A stretch of DNA of 64,000 nucleotides from Oreocharis arfaki (lineage: Eukaryota; Chordata; Aves; Passeriformes; Paramythiidae), in NCBI GenBank assembly GCA_013398015.1, contig VZRR01013406.1:124412-188411 (forward strand), read 5' to 3'. Positions 1-12,570 of this stretch are shown one piece after another. Under the pieces are notes generated by a model. That model had not been told where the DNA came from, made no database searches, and saw only the letters and a list, made by a program, of their open reading frames with translations. Both the position numbers and the translations under genes were made by a program. Each line of letters begins with the position of its first letter. Positions within the stretch are counted from its first letter, which is position 1.

Positions 1-1000
1 TCCCTTAATCATCTTTGCTGCCCTCTCCTGGACATGCTTCAGGAGCTCCATGTCTCTGTTGTACTGAGGAGACCAGAACTGGACACAGCCTTAGTGTGGC
101 CTCACTGTGGTTGAGTAGAGGAACAGGATCACCTCCCTCAACCTCTTGGCAATGCTCTTCCTAATGCACCCCAGGATACCATTGGCCTTCTTTGTCGCCA
201 GGGCACAGTGTTGGCTCATGGACAGCTTGTTGTCCACCAGGACCCCCCTGGATCTTCTTTGCAGACTTGTTTTCCAGCAGGTCAGTCCTCATCCTGTCCT
301 GGTGCCCAGGGTTATTCCTTCTCAGATGCAGGACCCTGCACTTGCCTTTGCTGAATTCCAAAAGTTTCTACTCTACCCATTTCTCCAACCTGTCAAGATC
401 CCTCTGAAGGGCTGCACAGCACTCTGGGATATTGGCCACTCCTCTCAGCTTTGTGTCATCAGGGAACTTCCTGAGGAGGTATCTGCCTCTTCAGCCAAGT
501 CATCGATGATTAAGTTAAACAATACTGGGCCCAGTATTGAACGTTGGGGGACAAGGCTAGTGACAGGTCTTCACTAGACCCAGTGCACTGACTGTGACCC
601 TCTGGGATCTGCCATTCAGACAGTTATCAATCCATCCCACTGTTCACTCATCCAGTCCACATTTCTTGAGTTTTTCAAAGAGGACATTGTGAAGATATAG
701 TGTTGAAAGCCTTGTTAAGATAGATGATATCCATTGCTCTCCTCTCATTCACCAGGTAAGTTTTCATAGTAAAAAGCAATCAGATTGTTCAAGCATGATT
801 TACCTTTAGAGAATCCAAACTGACTACTCCTGATTACCTTCTTTTCATCCATGCGCTTAGACATGGCCTCCAGAATGAGGTGCTCTGTCACCTTTCCAAG
901 GATTGAGGTGAGACTGACTGGCTGTTACTGCTCTGGGTCCTCCTTCTTGCCATTTTGAAGGCTAGGGTGATATTTGCTTTCTTCTAGTTCTCAGGCAAAC
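1..1000 (-). mobile_element. CR1 LINE, 3' part with ORF2 reverse transcriptase end
   Basis: This is a truncated copy of the avian non-LTR retrotransposon CR1, reading on the minus strand. Translating the minus strand gives recognisable reverse-transcriptase C-terminal sequence, including FPDDTKLRG (the family's F/Y-ADD catalytic box, here with A changed to P, near 455-466), then RDLDRLEKW and KGKCRVLHLRRNN. The frame is broken by several stops, so the copy is dead. The 3' tail lies beyond the left edge of the window. The 5' truncation is near position 1000, where similarity to the CR1 block ending in TTCTCAGGCA stops. Several short open frames here are fragments of this one element. The family call is firm; the subfamily is not determined. 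Confidence 0.95.
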
Positions 1001-4000
1001 TAGAAATCAATACTCAGGTCAGCAAATCCAGACATATGAGGAAAACGGAAAAGCTTATGAGGCAGCAGGGCACTCTTTTTGGGAACAATACTAGTGTCTG
1101 TTGTAAATTATATTAGGTGGTTTATGTCAGTTTATGCTGTTCTCAAACCAAACCACCAAGTAAAAGAAGGGTGAAAAGTCACGTTTAGTCGTGTGTCTAC
1201 TGCTACATCAAAGTAGGAAAAGCTTTTGAAGAGAATGCTGGATACTCTTTTGAAGAGAATCCTCTCACTGAGGCTGGAGACTAAATCTTGTAAAAAATCA
1301 TACTACCTTGTTAGACCAATAAAGCACCCAGAAATCAACAACAATAACTAAAAGAAAAGTGCTTGCTACTGACTTACCCTAAATAATCTAAGGAGTTTGG
1401 AATTTAACTCATCTTTGAGTCTTTTGAAACTTAAATTCAGATTCATACAATATTTTTTACTATTATGCAGTGATTTAGGCTTTCTGTTTGTAAAAAGAAC
1501 TTGAAGCAGAATTTCAGTTTGGAAGAAAAATCATAGGTAACAGTCTTATTTTACACTACATCTATTTGGTCTCTAAATTTATGCTTATCTTTCTGAAATG
1601 AGAACCTACTGGACTCTTTTTAGGATAATAGCAATATGGAACTCTTATCTATGACAACCAACATAGTAAAAGAGAGCAACAACAGGAGAAACACAGAATA
1701 AATTTACAGTGTGTGTGTGTCTTCCTGCTAGAAGTATCGAAGGTATTCATGATGAAAATTAGATGGTGAAATAGGTTGCTGACATAGGTCCTGAAAATAT
1801 TTTGAGTTTAAAAATCCCTCCCGAAAAGGGATTTTAAAATTTAAATAATATTATAAAAAAAATTTAAAATCCCTTCTGAAAGCTTTCCCTATACTTTGAT
1901 TCTAGATCTGTTACTAGAAACTGTTCACACCATGTACAAATTCACAGTACATTTTAAGTGCTGATGGGAACAGGATTTGAAAAGTCTCATCAGTATTTTC
2001 GACATGGAGAGCATTTGTAACAACACAACCATAGGAACCTTTTCTGTAGCTTAAATAGTGTGCAGGATTTGAAGAGAAATTATGCTCCAAAAAGAGTGAA
2101 ATTTCAGCATTTCTTCTAAAGAAAACTAATTATCACATAGGTTTTAAATTATATAAAATACTTAATTCACAAACTTAAAGGGAATATTGAGTTCCTCCAG
2201 ATTAAGTACTATCATGAGTATCATTAGATACTAAAATTCAATGTAACCACCTCAATACTTCGGAAAACAAAAATTTTCATTTTAAATGAACAATATAAAA
2301 TTATTTAAACCTGATGAAGAATACAAAAGTTAAATAAACATCAACGTCTGTATATTTAAAGAAAGGAAGGGTTTATAATTTTATTCACTCTGTAGCATTT
2401 AGAGCATGTTTTTCATTCTTTCCCCACTTACAAAACCATATCTAGGTTCTGAACATCTTTCTGATAGATGGGGTTTGTATGAAAATTTTATACATATCAT
2501 TATAAATTTAAACTAAAATAATTTAACAGACTATTCAGATATATTGACTCCTGTATCATGGCTGAAATGACACTGCAAAATACATGTTGTTTTCCTTTTC
2601 CTTTTTTTTTCTAAATTGTTTTTCCAGATACAGTTTGGACTTCCTTTTGTTATTTTATAAGCAGTATTAAATTTCATTTCAAGAATATTTTTCACACATT
2701 TGCTTGATACTCACCTACAGATGGGGGATTGATTTTGTAAAACTGGCTTTTAAATTAGGTCATCATTACAGAAAAAAAACCACTTCCACTTGAAGTGTGT
2801 TTAGGCTCATCACAGTAGGATTTCAGCCACTAGTTCTTAAATTTTTTAGTATGATACCAATTGACAGTGTTTGTTAGCTGTGTCCTTACCTTTCAGCCTT
2901 GATAATATCATATTTTGCCAGTGGATTTTTTGTTGTTGTTGTTGTTGTTGTTTGCAGAAATAGATTCTCTGAAATGCAAACTCTGCTTACTTGCATATCT
3001 TACTGCATCTCATTGTTACAGCTCTTGATAAACCTTTTGCTCTTTTTTTCAGTCCATATATTAACTTCACACATTTTTCAGGATAAAAGTATTGAATTAA
3101 ACCCTTTAGGAAACCACTAAGACAACAATTTGTTTCTGCTTCGTCACTGCTATGTTTTTATTCATATGTGAAAAATTACTGAAAGAAATACAAGCACAAA
3201 TTTAACACTGTACGTGGCTATATTCTTAACTGTAAACTTTTTTGAAGATGATGTCTGGTGTTAAAGTACAAAATTATAAACGGACATCACTTCCATCTGT
3301 GACGAATACTTGAAGAAGCACAAAAAGTACTTTGAGGGGAGGGTGAGGCTATTTTTGTAGGATGTGAAAGAGGGCAATTTATATCAAAATTTTTTGGAGT
3401 AAAGAAACAAGTTTATTGTTTTGATTAATCTTTCTGCTTGAGAGCTTGAAATTTATTTTCGTATGCTCCGATTCTACTGTCTGATCCTGAAGTCTTTATG
3501 TTTGAAGTTGTTAAATGGAAGCACGTTTCTCTGGTAACTGTCTCTGAGAACCTTCTTAGCTTAAACAAAACATCACAGCAACCTTGCTTTTGTCATCTCC
3601 TATAATGTTAGACCTGATTAGTAGTATAATAATTACCAGCTAATCTGTCGTTTAAAATTCAATGCGGGTTTTTAGCTGGATTTTTTAGCTGTATTGAAGT
3701 GATGCAGCTGGAAGAAAGAAACCTTGTATGTAATATTGAGTTATATGGCTTTTGAAGGTAGGATTCTTGGAAGCAATAGGTAGTGAATGTTCTTGGTAAG
3801 TCCTGAATCTGAGTAAAATTGTTTTAACTGTAAAGGGTTCACTTTCAAAACATAAGTGAATTGCAACTCTTAGTGGGAAGTATGGATGGGGCATGGGCAA
3901 TGACAGAAATCAGACTTTCTGTTGGAACACCACTAAGCTGTTTTGTGTAGTGCAACACGAGGGGAAAGAAAAAACCATGCTCTTACTTGTGCTCTGTCTT

Positions 4001-4299
4001 CTCCTGTTTTCAAAGACTCTTTCTAAGGAGCCTTGTGGGCTCAGTAGAGAATGGATTTTCCTGTCTAGTTACTTAGCCTGGTGGCGAATAAGGTTGTGGC
4101 TTGCATGTGGCTTACATGGGCCCGCTTAGTCCTCCCACTATGTGTAAATTGTATCTAAAGGCTGATAGCAAATGGTATGCTTTAAATTAAAGTGCAACAC
4201 TGGTGATGTATCATATTGCACACATAGTACTCCAAGTAATAGATCAAGTTATTACTTTCTTAAATGTCCACACATTATGGCTGTATTGCATGAGCTTGT
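1001..4299. other. AT-rich unique sequence, no gene seen
   Basis: I see no supported gene. Contents are ordinary AT-rich sequence, a short GT run near 1709-1720 and a TTG microsatellite at 2929-2952. A 78-codon plus-strand frame at 3893-4129 contains a leucine-rich stretch resembling a signal peptide, but it has no supporting context and I treat it as chance. Confidence 0.5.
2929..2952. repeat. (TTG)n microsatellite
   Basis: About eight uninterrupted TTG units follow a short T run. It is simple-sequence DNA, likely length-variable, with no sign of function. Confidence 0.9.
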
Positions 4300-4596
4300 A
4301 TGCTTGTCGCGATCCGCTCACACAAAGCGGGAATCGTGATGGTTCGTTAACCGGGATCTCAGAGCGCAAAAGAAACAGGGAAAAGTATTTTCTGGTTCAA
4401 ATCAAAACTACGTGTTTATTGTGCCTNCAGTCCTCAGCGGGCACACCTGCACACAATGCTTGGCAGACATCTCACCTCGGCCAGGCCCAGGCTTTGTGTA
4501 AAGTCCTTTCCCCCCTTGAGGGGGGGAATTCAGTCTCAGTCCCTCTAGATGATTGTGAGGCAGATGAAGGGTCTTCGGACCGTCTCTTACAATGCT
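4300..4596 (-). mobile_element. Solo LTR of an endogenous retrovirus, 287 bp, with 5-bp target duplication
   Basis: The LTR proper is 4305-4591. On the minus strand it starts TGTAAGAGAC and ends GATCGCGACA, the TG...CA ends typical of retroviral LTRs. It is flanked by the direct repeat ATGCT at 4300-4304 and 4592-4596. On the minus strand an AATAAA polyadenylation signal sits in GCACAATAAACAC, about two thirds of the way along, which fixes the orientation. A long stem-loop occupies the U5 end (4306-4338, arms including CCGCT/AGCGG and flanking GCGAT/ATCGTG), and a C6-TTGA-G6 hairpin lies at 4510-4525. No internal gag, pol or env is attached, so it is a solo LTR left by LTR-LTR recombination. 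The single N of the window (4427) is inside it. Confidence 0.85.
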
Positions 4597-5540
4597 ATAT
4601 ATTCAGTCAGCAGTTTTCACCCTCAGATAGCTATTGGTCATAAGATTGTCTAATTGCCAGCAATTAATGACACATTTATTCCAGTCAGATATTTGTATCA
4701 GATAAATCTCTCATCATATTTGTTTCCATTTTAAGGGCGTTTGATGAATGAGCACAAGTAAATGGAAAAGAGAATGGAAGAACTGAGGTAAGGAGGAATT
4801 TCACTGGCTAGTTCAGTGGTCTAACATATGCTGCCTGGTCTCTCTGGCCAGCCTTGGTTCTTCATCAACAGGAAGGGCTTTTCCTGTTGTGTGCTCATGG
4901 CAATTGCAGATGATTGCAGCATCCTTACTGCCATTGATGACAGGTGTTCTGTGGCACAGCAAGGAGCCCATGTGTTTTGCAATTCCCAGCCTGGCTGGGA
5001 CTAACATGAATCCTCTTTATGTTTGGTGTAGAGCCTAATGAGATCAGCCACCTCTTTCCCCTGATGATCCTGCATGCTTACTGCCAAGCTGCTTCATTAA
5101 ACCGTTCATTGGCAGCTTCTCCTTTGTCCTAGAAATCTCCCTCATCTCTCTAGCTAACTAGCTGGTGCTGGGTTTTGGATGTCTAAGGCAGACAATTGAA
5201 CCCTGGAAATGGATGGTACTGTGGAAAAGAAGTTATTCTAAATAAGGTGAAAACCTGTGATGTCTGGAGTATAACATTTATACTTCTGTGGAAAGATGAG
5301 GTACGTGTCTGAAGGTCTACTTGTGCCAGACAGAGACCCCTTAAACAAGTAGAAATGGTCATTGCTCACCTTAGCTGAAAAGGTCTTATATCTTAGTTTA
5401 ACCCTATCTGACTCAGTTATTTTTTCAGTAAGCAATAAATGTACCCGATATGACAATGTTGGGCAATTTTGTATTATTCAGGAAAAGAATGTTTTAAATA
5501 AAGTCTACTTTAGACTCATTTTTTTGGGTGGATGAAGAAC
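4597..5540. other. Unique sequence, no gene seen
   Basis: The sequence is moderately AT-rich. Short minus-strand frames at 4813-5007 and 5238-5456 lack any recognisable motif. I see nothing else. Confidence 0.5.
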
Positions 5541-5559
5541 TCTTTGGAAAGCCTTTTTA

Positions 5560-6561
5560 GTTGTGCTTGGTGGAGACACAAGTGTTTCTCTTAGGATGAA
5601 AGCTTCATGGCAGCATGGTGTGAATACAAATGCGAGAGGAAGTAATATTGTGCCATTCTGCTCACAAGGTCCCATTTACAGCTTTGGTTACTACAAACAT
5701 GAAGTAGACCATGGCCCTTTGGTTTGCTTTGTTGGCATTGCAATCAAGCAACTGAATAACTTATTATAAGATTTTAATTTAAACAAAACAAAACCACCGG
5801 AACTCAGGTCAGCAATTCAACATAAAAATAGTTCATGTGTAGGTATTCAGCATGACCACTGTTTTCATCAACCAGAAGATCAAAGGGCGTACTGGTATCA
5901 GTGTAGGCAGTTGCAGTTTCATAGCTTATCTCCATGGAATACTGCAGGAACTTCGGGGACACTAGTTATGTCAAAAGTTTGTGTAAGTAATATTTATAGC
6001 AATTTTTCCTTTCACAATCACATGTTCATCAAATATCTCACCACATACCACCACAGGACCCAGAGGGCCAACTCCCATTTGCAGTAATTGTGCAGCACTA
6101 GAGCTTACCTCCAGTACTGGGAGACCTGAAGAGGAGCTGTTAAATTCTGTAGACATACCAATTACACTGAATTCCATTCTGTTACAGAACTGCAGTATTG
6201 CTTTAGAAAAGCTTTAGTGCATTGGTTCTAGTAATTTAAGTGTCTTGGTATGTTTTCAAAACCAAATTAAAATCTTGAAGCTAGGGGCCTGGATGACGTG
6301 CTGACAGTCTAGAGGAAACTAACCACTGATATTCAGGGACTTAAAGAATGCAACTACAATTTGTTTGGACATGGCCACTTGCCTTGTGTCTCTAGACAAA
6401 TACAGTACTACAAATGTAGATAGATTCTCATTTTTGGGCACTGCACATGCCATGGTCCCTCCTGCATGACCACAGTCACTCACATCAACAGCATTTTCAG
6501 TTTTAAGACATTTAAGGAAAGCAAGGGTGGTGGTTGGTTGTGGGATAAACAAATCAGGCAT
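5560..6561 (-). other. Block of degenerate minus-strand open frames, origin unknown
   Basis: Reading the minus strand from 6561 downward, an open frame of about 80 codons (6319-6561) is followed by another of 68 codons (5971-6177) containing LLQMGVGPLGPVVVCGEIF. After a stop, a different frame stays open for about 50 codons and contains DTSTPFDLLVDENSGHAEYL, then closes with TGA. A further frame of roughly 55 codons opens around 5550-5700. The pattern, several amino-acid-like stretches interrupted by stops and frame changes on one strand, would fit a decayed pseudogene or old retroelement. However, the plus strand also has open stretches here, and I recognise no domain. It may be chance in a locally less AT-rich patch. 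Confidence 0.22.
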
Positions 6562-7401
6562 GGGAGCTGTTAGGTTTAAAAGGAAGATTTGGGCAAAGTA
6601 TGGAAATAGACACAGCTAAAAGAGTGACTTCTTTTGCCTTGATTCTTTTTGAATGCAGTCTATCTTTTGCTTCAGTAGCAGGTATTTTTCATTTTCACAC
6701 CCAAATTCCTCAGATGATAGGCTGCATCACTACACCCAAAGCATGTCTTTTTCTGCCACCTCTTCAGAAGGAGCTGTTTATCCTTACTGAAATGAAAGCT
6801 TTGACAAACAAACAGGAAACCAAAACGAGCAAACAAAACAGACAAAAAAACAGAAAAAAGAACTCTAAAAAGCAACCAATAATTAAAAAAAAAAGAGGTA
6901 TTTATTGATAGCAAACTGTATTTGTGCATCATAGTTCCTCAGGCTGCAGTGTAAGATGGCCTTTTCAGGCCTTGCATGCCTTCACCATATTTGACTGTCT
7001 TGGTCTCTGATTGTTTCTCCTGTTCTGTAAATTCAAGTCACTCCTCTAGTGGGAAAGCTAATTTGCCTTTAGAGGTGTCTGCTCCTATCTTGACTACAGC
7101 TCTTATGCAGAGAGATACTATGTTTTATAAAAAATGCAAGGCTCTCTACATGTGTTCTTGTTTCTGCTAAGTTTCGGTTAGGGCTGTCTCCAAGATCTGA
7201 ATAGGAGTGAGCCTACCGTCCTGACAATGTTACTGTCCTACTAAAGTCTGATTTCCAGACTCTAGGCTCAACTGGCCTGCCTTCTCACAATTTCTCTGGA
7301 GCAAAATCTCATGACATTGTGGGAGGAACTTGGATATTGTTGGTGCTGAAGATGTCAGTACGTTCCCTGAGATGTTTAAACATCAAGGAAGTGTAACTTT
7401 T
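6562..7401. other. Unique sequence, no gene seen
   Basis: An A-rich low-complexity stretch (about 6795-6895, AAACA and AAAAG units) explains the Lys/Gln-rich plus-strand frame and the Phe/Leu-rich minus-strand frame that overlap there. Nothing else is supported. Confidence 0.5.
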
Positions 7402-8139
7402 CCTCTGAAACACAGAGTTTTAAAAATTAAGATTTTAGTTAAAGGTTAGCTTGTTGAAATTAGTTAAAATAGATTTAATAAGTAAACCTAGCTGGGGGTA
7501 ATTAAACCCAGCTGGGGTTAATTAAAGACGTAATGATTGGGTAGAAAGTTAGGCCTGAAATAAGCTTGTAAGATGTAAGTAATTGATTGCTTGTCATCTT
7601 ATATTTGTTCAACTGTGCCTAGAATGAGAAATAGAAAACACTGATTAATAGATCTAAAGAAATATAGACAATTACTAATTTTTCCATTTGAAAACCCATT
7701 CAGAAGTAATGAAGGGAGGTACTGGAGGTCCTCCAAAAGTAATATGTGTTGTCAAAAAACAGAAATGCAGAAAGGTCGAAGCGAGGGAGAAGGGTCTTAC
7801 TTCATCCTCTACGACCTCTCCCCGAATAATGGGATCACCAACTCAATTCAAGGAACAAACCATACATGCTTAATGACTTTTCAGCTAATTACCATACGAA
7901 GTGGAGGATGGGAGGTGTCAATATTATAAATATGCATTTGTTTTTTGGATATGTAGAACTTTTGTAGATAAATAGACTCAGTATTGTTCTGTGATTTTGC
8001 ACTGCGTGTTAGGGAGCTATCCCACGCACCTGCCCGGCACCGAAACAAACATACACTTTCTAACCCTGTTAGAGAGTGTTTGTCTGTCTTAGCTGGGTAT
8101 TGATATTAGATCAATACCCGTATTTTGGTAAATCACCTC
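7402..8139 (+). mobile_element. Endogenous retrovirus LTR (probable solo LTR)
   Basis: The right half (about 7930-8135) matches an avian ERV LTR type I recognise, with R/U5 features in order: a degenerate polyadenylation signal (AAACAAAC where AATAAAC is expected, near 8043), a 9-bp hairpin at 8056-8076, and a perfect 10-bp hairpin at 8095-8119 (arm GGGTATTGAT, 5-base loop). TG at 7406 and CA at 8135 are bounded by CCTC at 7402-7405 and 8136-8139, a 4-bp duplication as made by many gamma-type retroviruses. Four bases can match by chance, so the left edge is provisional. An imperfect tandem pair with the core AGCTGGGG.TAATTAAA lies near 7490-7530. Nothing of an internal region is seen. Confidence 0.65.
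8056..8119 (+). other. Two adjacent stem-loops in LTR R/U5
   Basis: The first (8056-8076) pairs CTTTCTAAC with GTTAGAGAG around a CCT loop with one G-T pair. The second (8095-8119) pairs GGGTATTGAT with ATCAATACCC around ATTAG with no mismatch. Such structures near the polyadenylation site of retroviral LTRs usually act at the RNA level. Here they are relics in an inactive LTR. Confidence 0.7.
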
Positions 8140-11100
8140 AAGTAGCAATTTCTACGAGGTGCCATCTTTTGTAACTCTAGGCTGACTCGACAGTTGTAGC
8201 TGTCAAAGGGTAGAGACTGTGAACACAGATTCAAGGAAGTCCTGGTAAAAAATCTGATGATTTTATCCTTGACATCAAGCTGGCGTTTGTTTAGCACAAG
8301 CAGCTGGTTGCATTGTGTCTGTGCATTTTCAGCAGGAGGAATGGTCAATAATACTCTATATGCTGCCTTACTAAAGCGTACCCTTATGCATTATGTGAAA
8401 TAAAGTTTGCTTTGCATTGAGGAATTTGAACTGCACTATATTTCTTTCCGTGAAACACTTGCATAAGAGCATGTAACAAAGGAAAACAGTAAATATTTAT
8501 CCTTAGTATCAGAGTTTCATTTCCATAGTATTTCTGTTGTTACCCAAAGTATTGTTTTATTTAACAGTCTATGTACAAATTACTGTAATTATTGAACTAC
8601 GACATTTTGTCATCGTAAAGTAATCTTGACTCCTTCTAGCTCTGATGAATGAAAAACTTCTTCGTGCAGGAACATTAACATTTTTCCAGCAGCAGAACGT
8701 ATTTGAAAATAAGGCAGCAAGTCAGTGGCTGAATTTGGTAACTTCACAATGAATGAGTCCTTCCTTTTAAGTTCTGTCCTATTCTTATCTGTGCCTGATT
8801 TTCATGAGCCTATTGTGTTTGCATGAGAGATAAACCTGCTTATCACAGAGCATCATAGAGAAGGCTGCATATGCAGCAACCTCAAACAATCAAACAAAGT
8901 TTGCCTGCCTGTGTCAGAACTCTTCACACTCTTCTGTTTAGAGGAAGAAAGCTGAGGTAGTCGTGTGGAAGTGCACAAAGACCAGATTGTTCTTAATCTT
9001 TTGATCTTTATATTGGTTCAGTTAAGTACAGTGGGCTGAAAGAACCTCAGTGTGTGACTTTTGTTATAGAATGGAATGACATGGATGCATGACTACAACT
9101 ACAATACCCATCACCTGCTGTGTTTGGATTGGGTTTCATGACCTGGCATGAATGTTACTGAGCACTGCAATGACAGTGATACACCACTGTTGGCATGTGC
9201 TAGCATGAACCTGGACAGTAACACAGATTGCCCGCCATGTGAAAGTAATTTCCATCTGGTCTATGGTTAAAAATAGTGTTTCAAGAAACTGCAGCTTCCT
9301 GTTTTCATCCAATACGTAACATTTCCTAATCTCTGCTTAGGGAAAAATATAGGAAGGTTTATAATGATGAAGCGTTTTTTACGGACAAGAGATTCTCGCT
9401 AATGTCTGGAAGATTGGACTTGAATCCAAGAAAGAGCTTTAATTGATTATCATTCCCAAAATCTCTAGAAGGAAGAAAGGGAAGGTGTATTGTCTTTTTC
9501 ATAGCAAAATTGTAAGGAATAAAGCATGTTTTTCTTGTTGAAGAACGCCAGTGAATTTGGGATTTGCGCTAAACACTTTTCATCTGGAAATTTTCTGTCA
9601 TGTGCATAGCTTAATCCTGTAGAGCTGGAAAAAAACCTCAATGTTTTTCCCTTCTTAACAGAGTTGAAACACTTTCTGTATGACTTCACCAATAGTGAGT
9701 GAGTCCTCTGGAGAGTGCAGTCATAATTTTAATTAATTTAAAACTAGGTTACTTGATCTTTAAGATAAATTCTAATGATTCTCTAATAGTTTGCAAATTC
9801 AGCCATTTATCAAGAATTGGGTGAAGTTGAAATGATATCCATCATTAATTAAATAACCTCCACCATATTTTTATTTCAGGGTCCAAATTCTCTGATTTTT
9901 TTCTTTTTAAGAACTTTATAGCCAACCTAACATAACATGCTTTTGATTGTGAACAGTTTCTAATTGGGAGAATTATTATCCCAGCTCATATTCAGAAGAC
10001 TCAATGCTGTATGCTTTTGTTCCCTGCTGTTTTCAATTTTCTTTATATCCCATTCTCAGCTGGCTAGTTCACTGCTTAATATTATTATTCCAGATATGTT
10101 CTCTGCCTCCTTGAAATTATTTGAAAACCTTAAAACCCATGTTGAAATTCAGTTTAGCTTAATAAGTCAGTCTGGTAACTGACTGCTCATGAGCACATCT
10201 GACCCTTTTTCCTTGGGGATGGTAACAGATGTCAGAGGCACAGATGAAAGCCAAGGGCTCGTTCCTACTTTGTCTATCTGTTCTTAATTTAACAAAAGTC
10301 TCCTGGAGAAGGAAGTCAGATCACTGTTGCAACATGGTCACCTACTCAAAACAGAAGAATTCTGTCATTTGTGTAGCCTAACAATCCCATGAAACTGTGT
10401 ATTGTTAACAGAGCACTCTGGGAGCAACAGTTTTGCTTCTATACTTGTCTGAAGGAGGTCAGGTGGATGGCAGGATCTAGTTATTCCTCTTTACATTCTG
10501 TTTAATCTAGAAAAGTCTTTTAAAGCACTAGAGAGCTTGAACTGGGGGGAAAAAAAAGGTATTACATTTAGTTTTCTACTGACACTTACAGTGTTTTTTC
10601 CACTTTGGATTACTTAGGCTTTCTCATTAGACACTTTGTCTATTGCCTCAGCAAAGTGTACCTTTCTGACAAACAAAATCAGTGTTCTTCCTATTCTGAA
10701 AAAGGCTTCCACTTTCGTTGGTGTCTTTTGCAGCAGGAACAGAAGGGCTAAACAATCACACTGAATGTTGGTCTCTCTCATTCTAAACACAGAGGTACTT
10801 AGCTGAGAGAACTTCAGCATCAGTGCTACCAAATTATGAAACAGCAAAACTCTTCATCTGTCTGACTATGCCAACTGTTGTGCAATCATGTTTAGGAGCA
10901 TTTTGGAAGATTTCTGCATGTTCTTGGCTTATCTGGTAATAAAAGCTGTCTTTCTGTTTATATATTAAGATTAGATGTATTCGTTCCCGAATGCAATGTA
11001 CCGTAAGGCATGAGCTTTAAAAAAGAGCTTCTTGGGTACCAGAAGATGTTTGGTTGAAACAGCATGGAAATTTGTGAGCTGATTTACTCTTTCCTTTGGC

Positions 11101-12553
11101 CAGTGCTTCCTAATGAAAGTCTTATAAATAATGTTAAACAAGCATTTAATTTCTCTTAGGGAGAAATCACTCTGAGTAGGGCAGCATTTGCGTAATAGTG
11201 CACTGGAAAGCATTTGTCTTATAAATAAAATCCAAATGAGCACATACACATTCATCAGCTGAGATATGTAAAACACAGTCTGGTAATGCATCAGAACACA
11301 AGCAAGACTGGAAAATTATTGGCTCCTTTTTTTTTTTTCAGTAGGATTAACTGTGCAAGCAAAGGCTGTATTTTTTGGAGCTTCTGTTTTGAAACCAGGT
11401 TTATTGATGAAGAGCCCTATAGTCGAAGAAATCTTATAGAACAAGTCTATTAATCCTCTGAGATGATTTTTCACTTTCTTTTGGGTTTTGTGGATGTGGA
11501 ATGGCAAAAAATGGCAAAGATGAAATATTTTTTTTCTCCTGACACAAAACTCTAATTGTAGGTTCAAAACAACATAACGAATACATATACACAGCTATAA
11601 ATGGTGAAAAAAATCCAGAAATTATGAGCTATGCAAAACTTATTTATTTGGAAACTAATCAGCATTTAACATGAAACAACAGCATGAATTGTTTAGTGGT
11701 CTCTGTTTAATAAAACTGTCTGACGAATTAGACTCACTGTTTTTGTCTGTTTGTTTTTTTTCTTAAGTAAATTAGCTTTAGCCTAATTCCAGGCATTTAA
11801 TCTGAACTTTCTGTCCACTTTTCTTGGGGTACATTGCTGAAAAAAAAAGGTTTATATAATTTTGTTTAAAATAGTTTTCATAGATGGTTACTCTCTGATG
11901 AGATTTTTAGTGAAAATCCTTCATTTAAGAGTGTTTTTCTTACAATGTGTTTTTTTATATTTGGTAATTCTTATCATTTGTTTCCACAAGAGTTGCCTTC
12001 TTGGGGAAAATTTTCCCTTAAAAAGACTTGGCAAACTTCTCTTAGAATCTACTTCCTTCAAAACACTGCTTAAAAATATTCTATAAAGAAATTGAAGTAA
12101 AAGGAACATATGGAAAAATTTCTGGGTTTTGCTGATGGCTCTTCTGTAAGTATTTTTTGCATTGGGAATGTGAGTCTGTATAGTAAAAATGTTAGTCTGT
12201 ACAGTAAAAACTGGGGACAACATAAAAGATATCTATTTCTGCCCTTGCTCAGTGCAACTGTAATGGTGTTTTGCTTTTTTTTAATACCAGAAACATTGAA
12301 CATATGGACAGAAATGTTACCTGATTCTAAATTTTCTTTGAATTGTTCCTCTTCATTTGCAGGGAAAAAAAAAAAAAAAGTATTAAAATTAAGAAAAGAA
12401 ATGAAAGAGAGAATCTTTCACAGTATGCTGTTTAAATGCTGTTGCTAAAAACCTGTAGGCTTATTTTCCTTTTTATTTTTTAATCTTTAGTTGCTACGGG
12501 TTTCTCATGTTAAAACCAGGGAAGAATGAAATTGGTAGAGATGTTTTTGCAAG

Positions 12554-12570
12554 TTTTTTTTTTTTTTTTA
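12554..12570. repeat. T17 homopolymer
   Basis: Seventeen consecutive T residues are followed by AAAA. It is low-complexity DNA. No retrotransposon body ending in this tract is recognisable on either side. Confidence 0.85.

Noticed and set aside
146..577. 143-codon plus-strand frame
   Set aside because: Antisense of CR1 ORF2. The genuine coding sense is the minus strand.
3893..4129. Frame with a signal-peptide-like leucine stretch (MLLLVLCLLLFSKTLS)
   Set aside because: Short, no homology recognised, no splice or promoter context. T/C-rich DNA often yields Leu/Phe runs.
4203..4643. 146-codon plus-strand frame
   Set aside because: It crosses the solo LTR at 4305-4591 and includes the N. It is antisense to the element.
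6600..6932. Lys/Gln-rich plus frame and Phe/Leu-rich minus frame
   Set aside because: Both are produced by an A-rich low-complexity tract.
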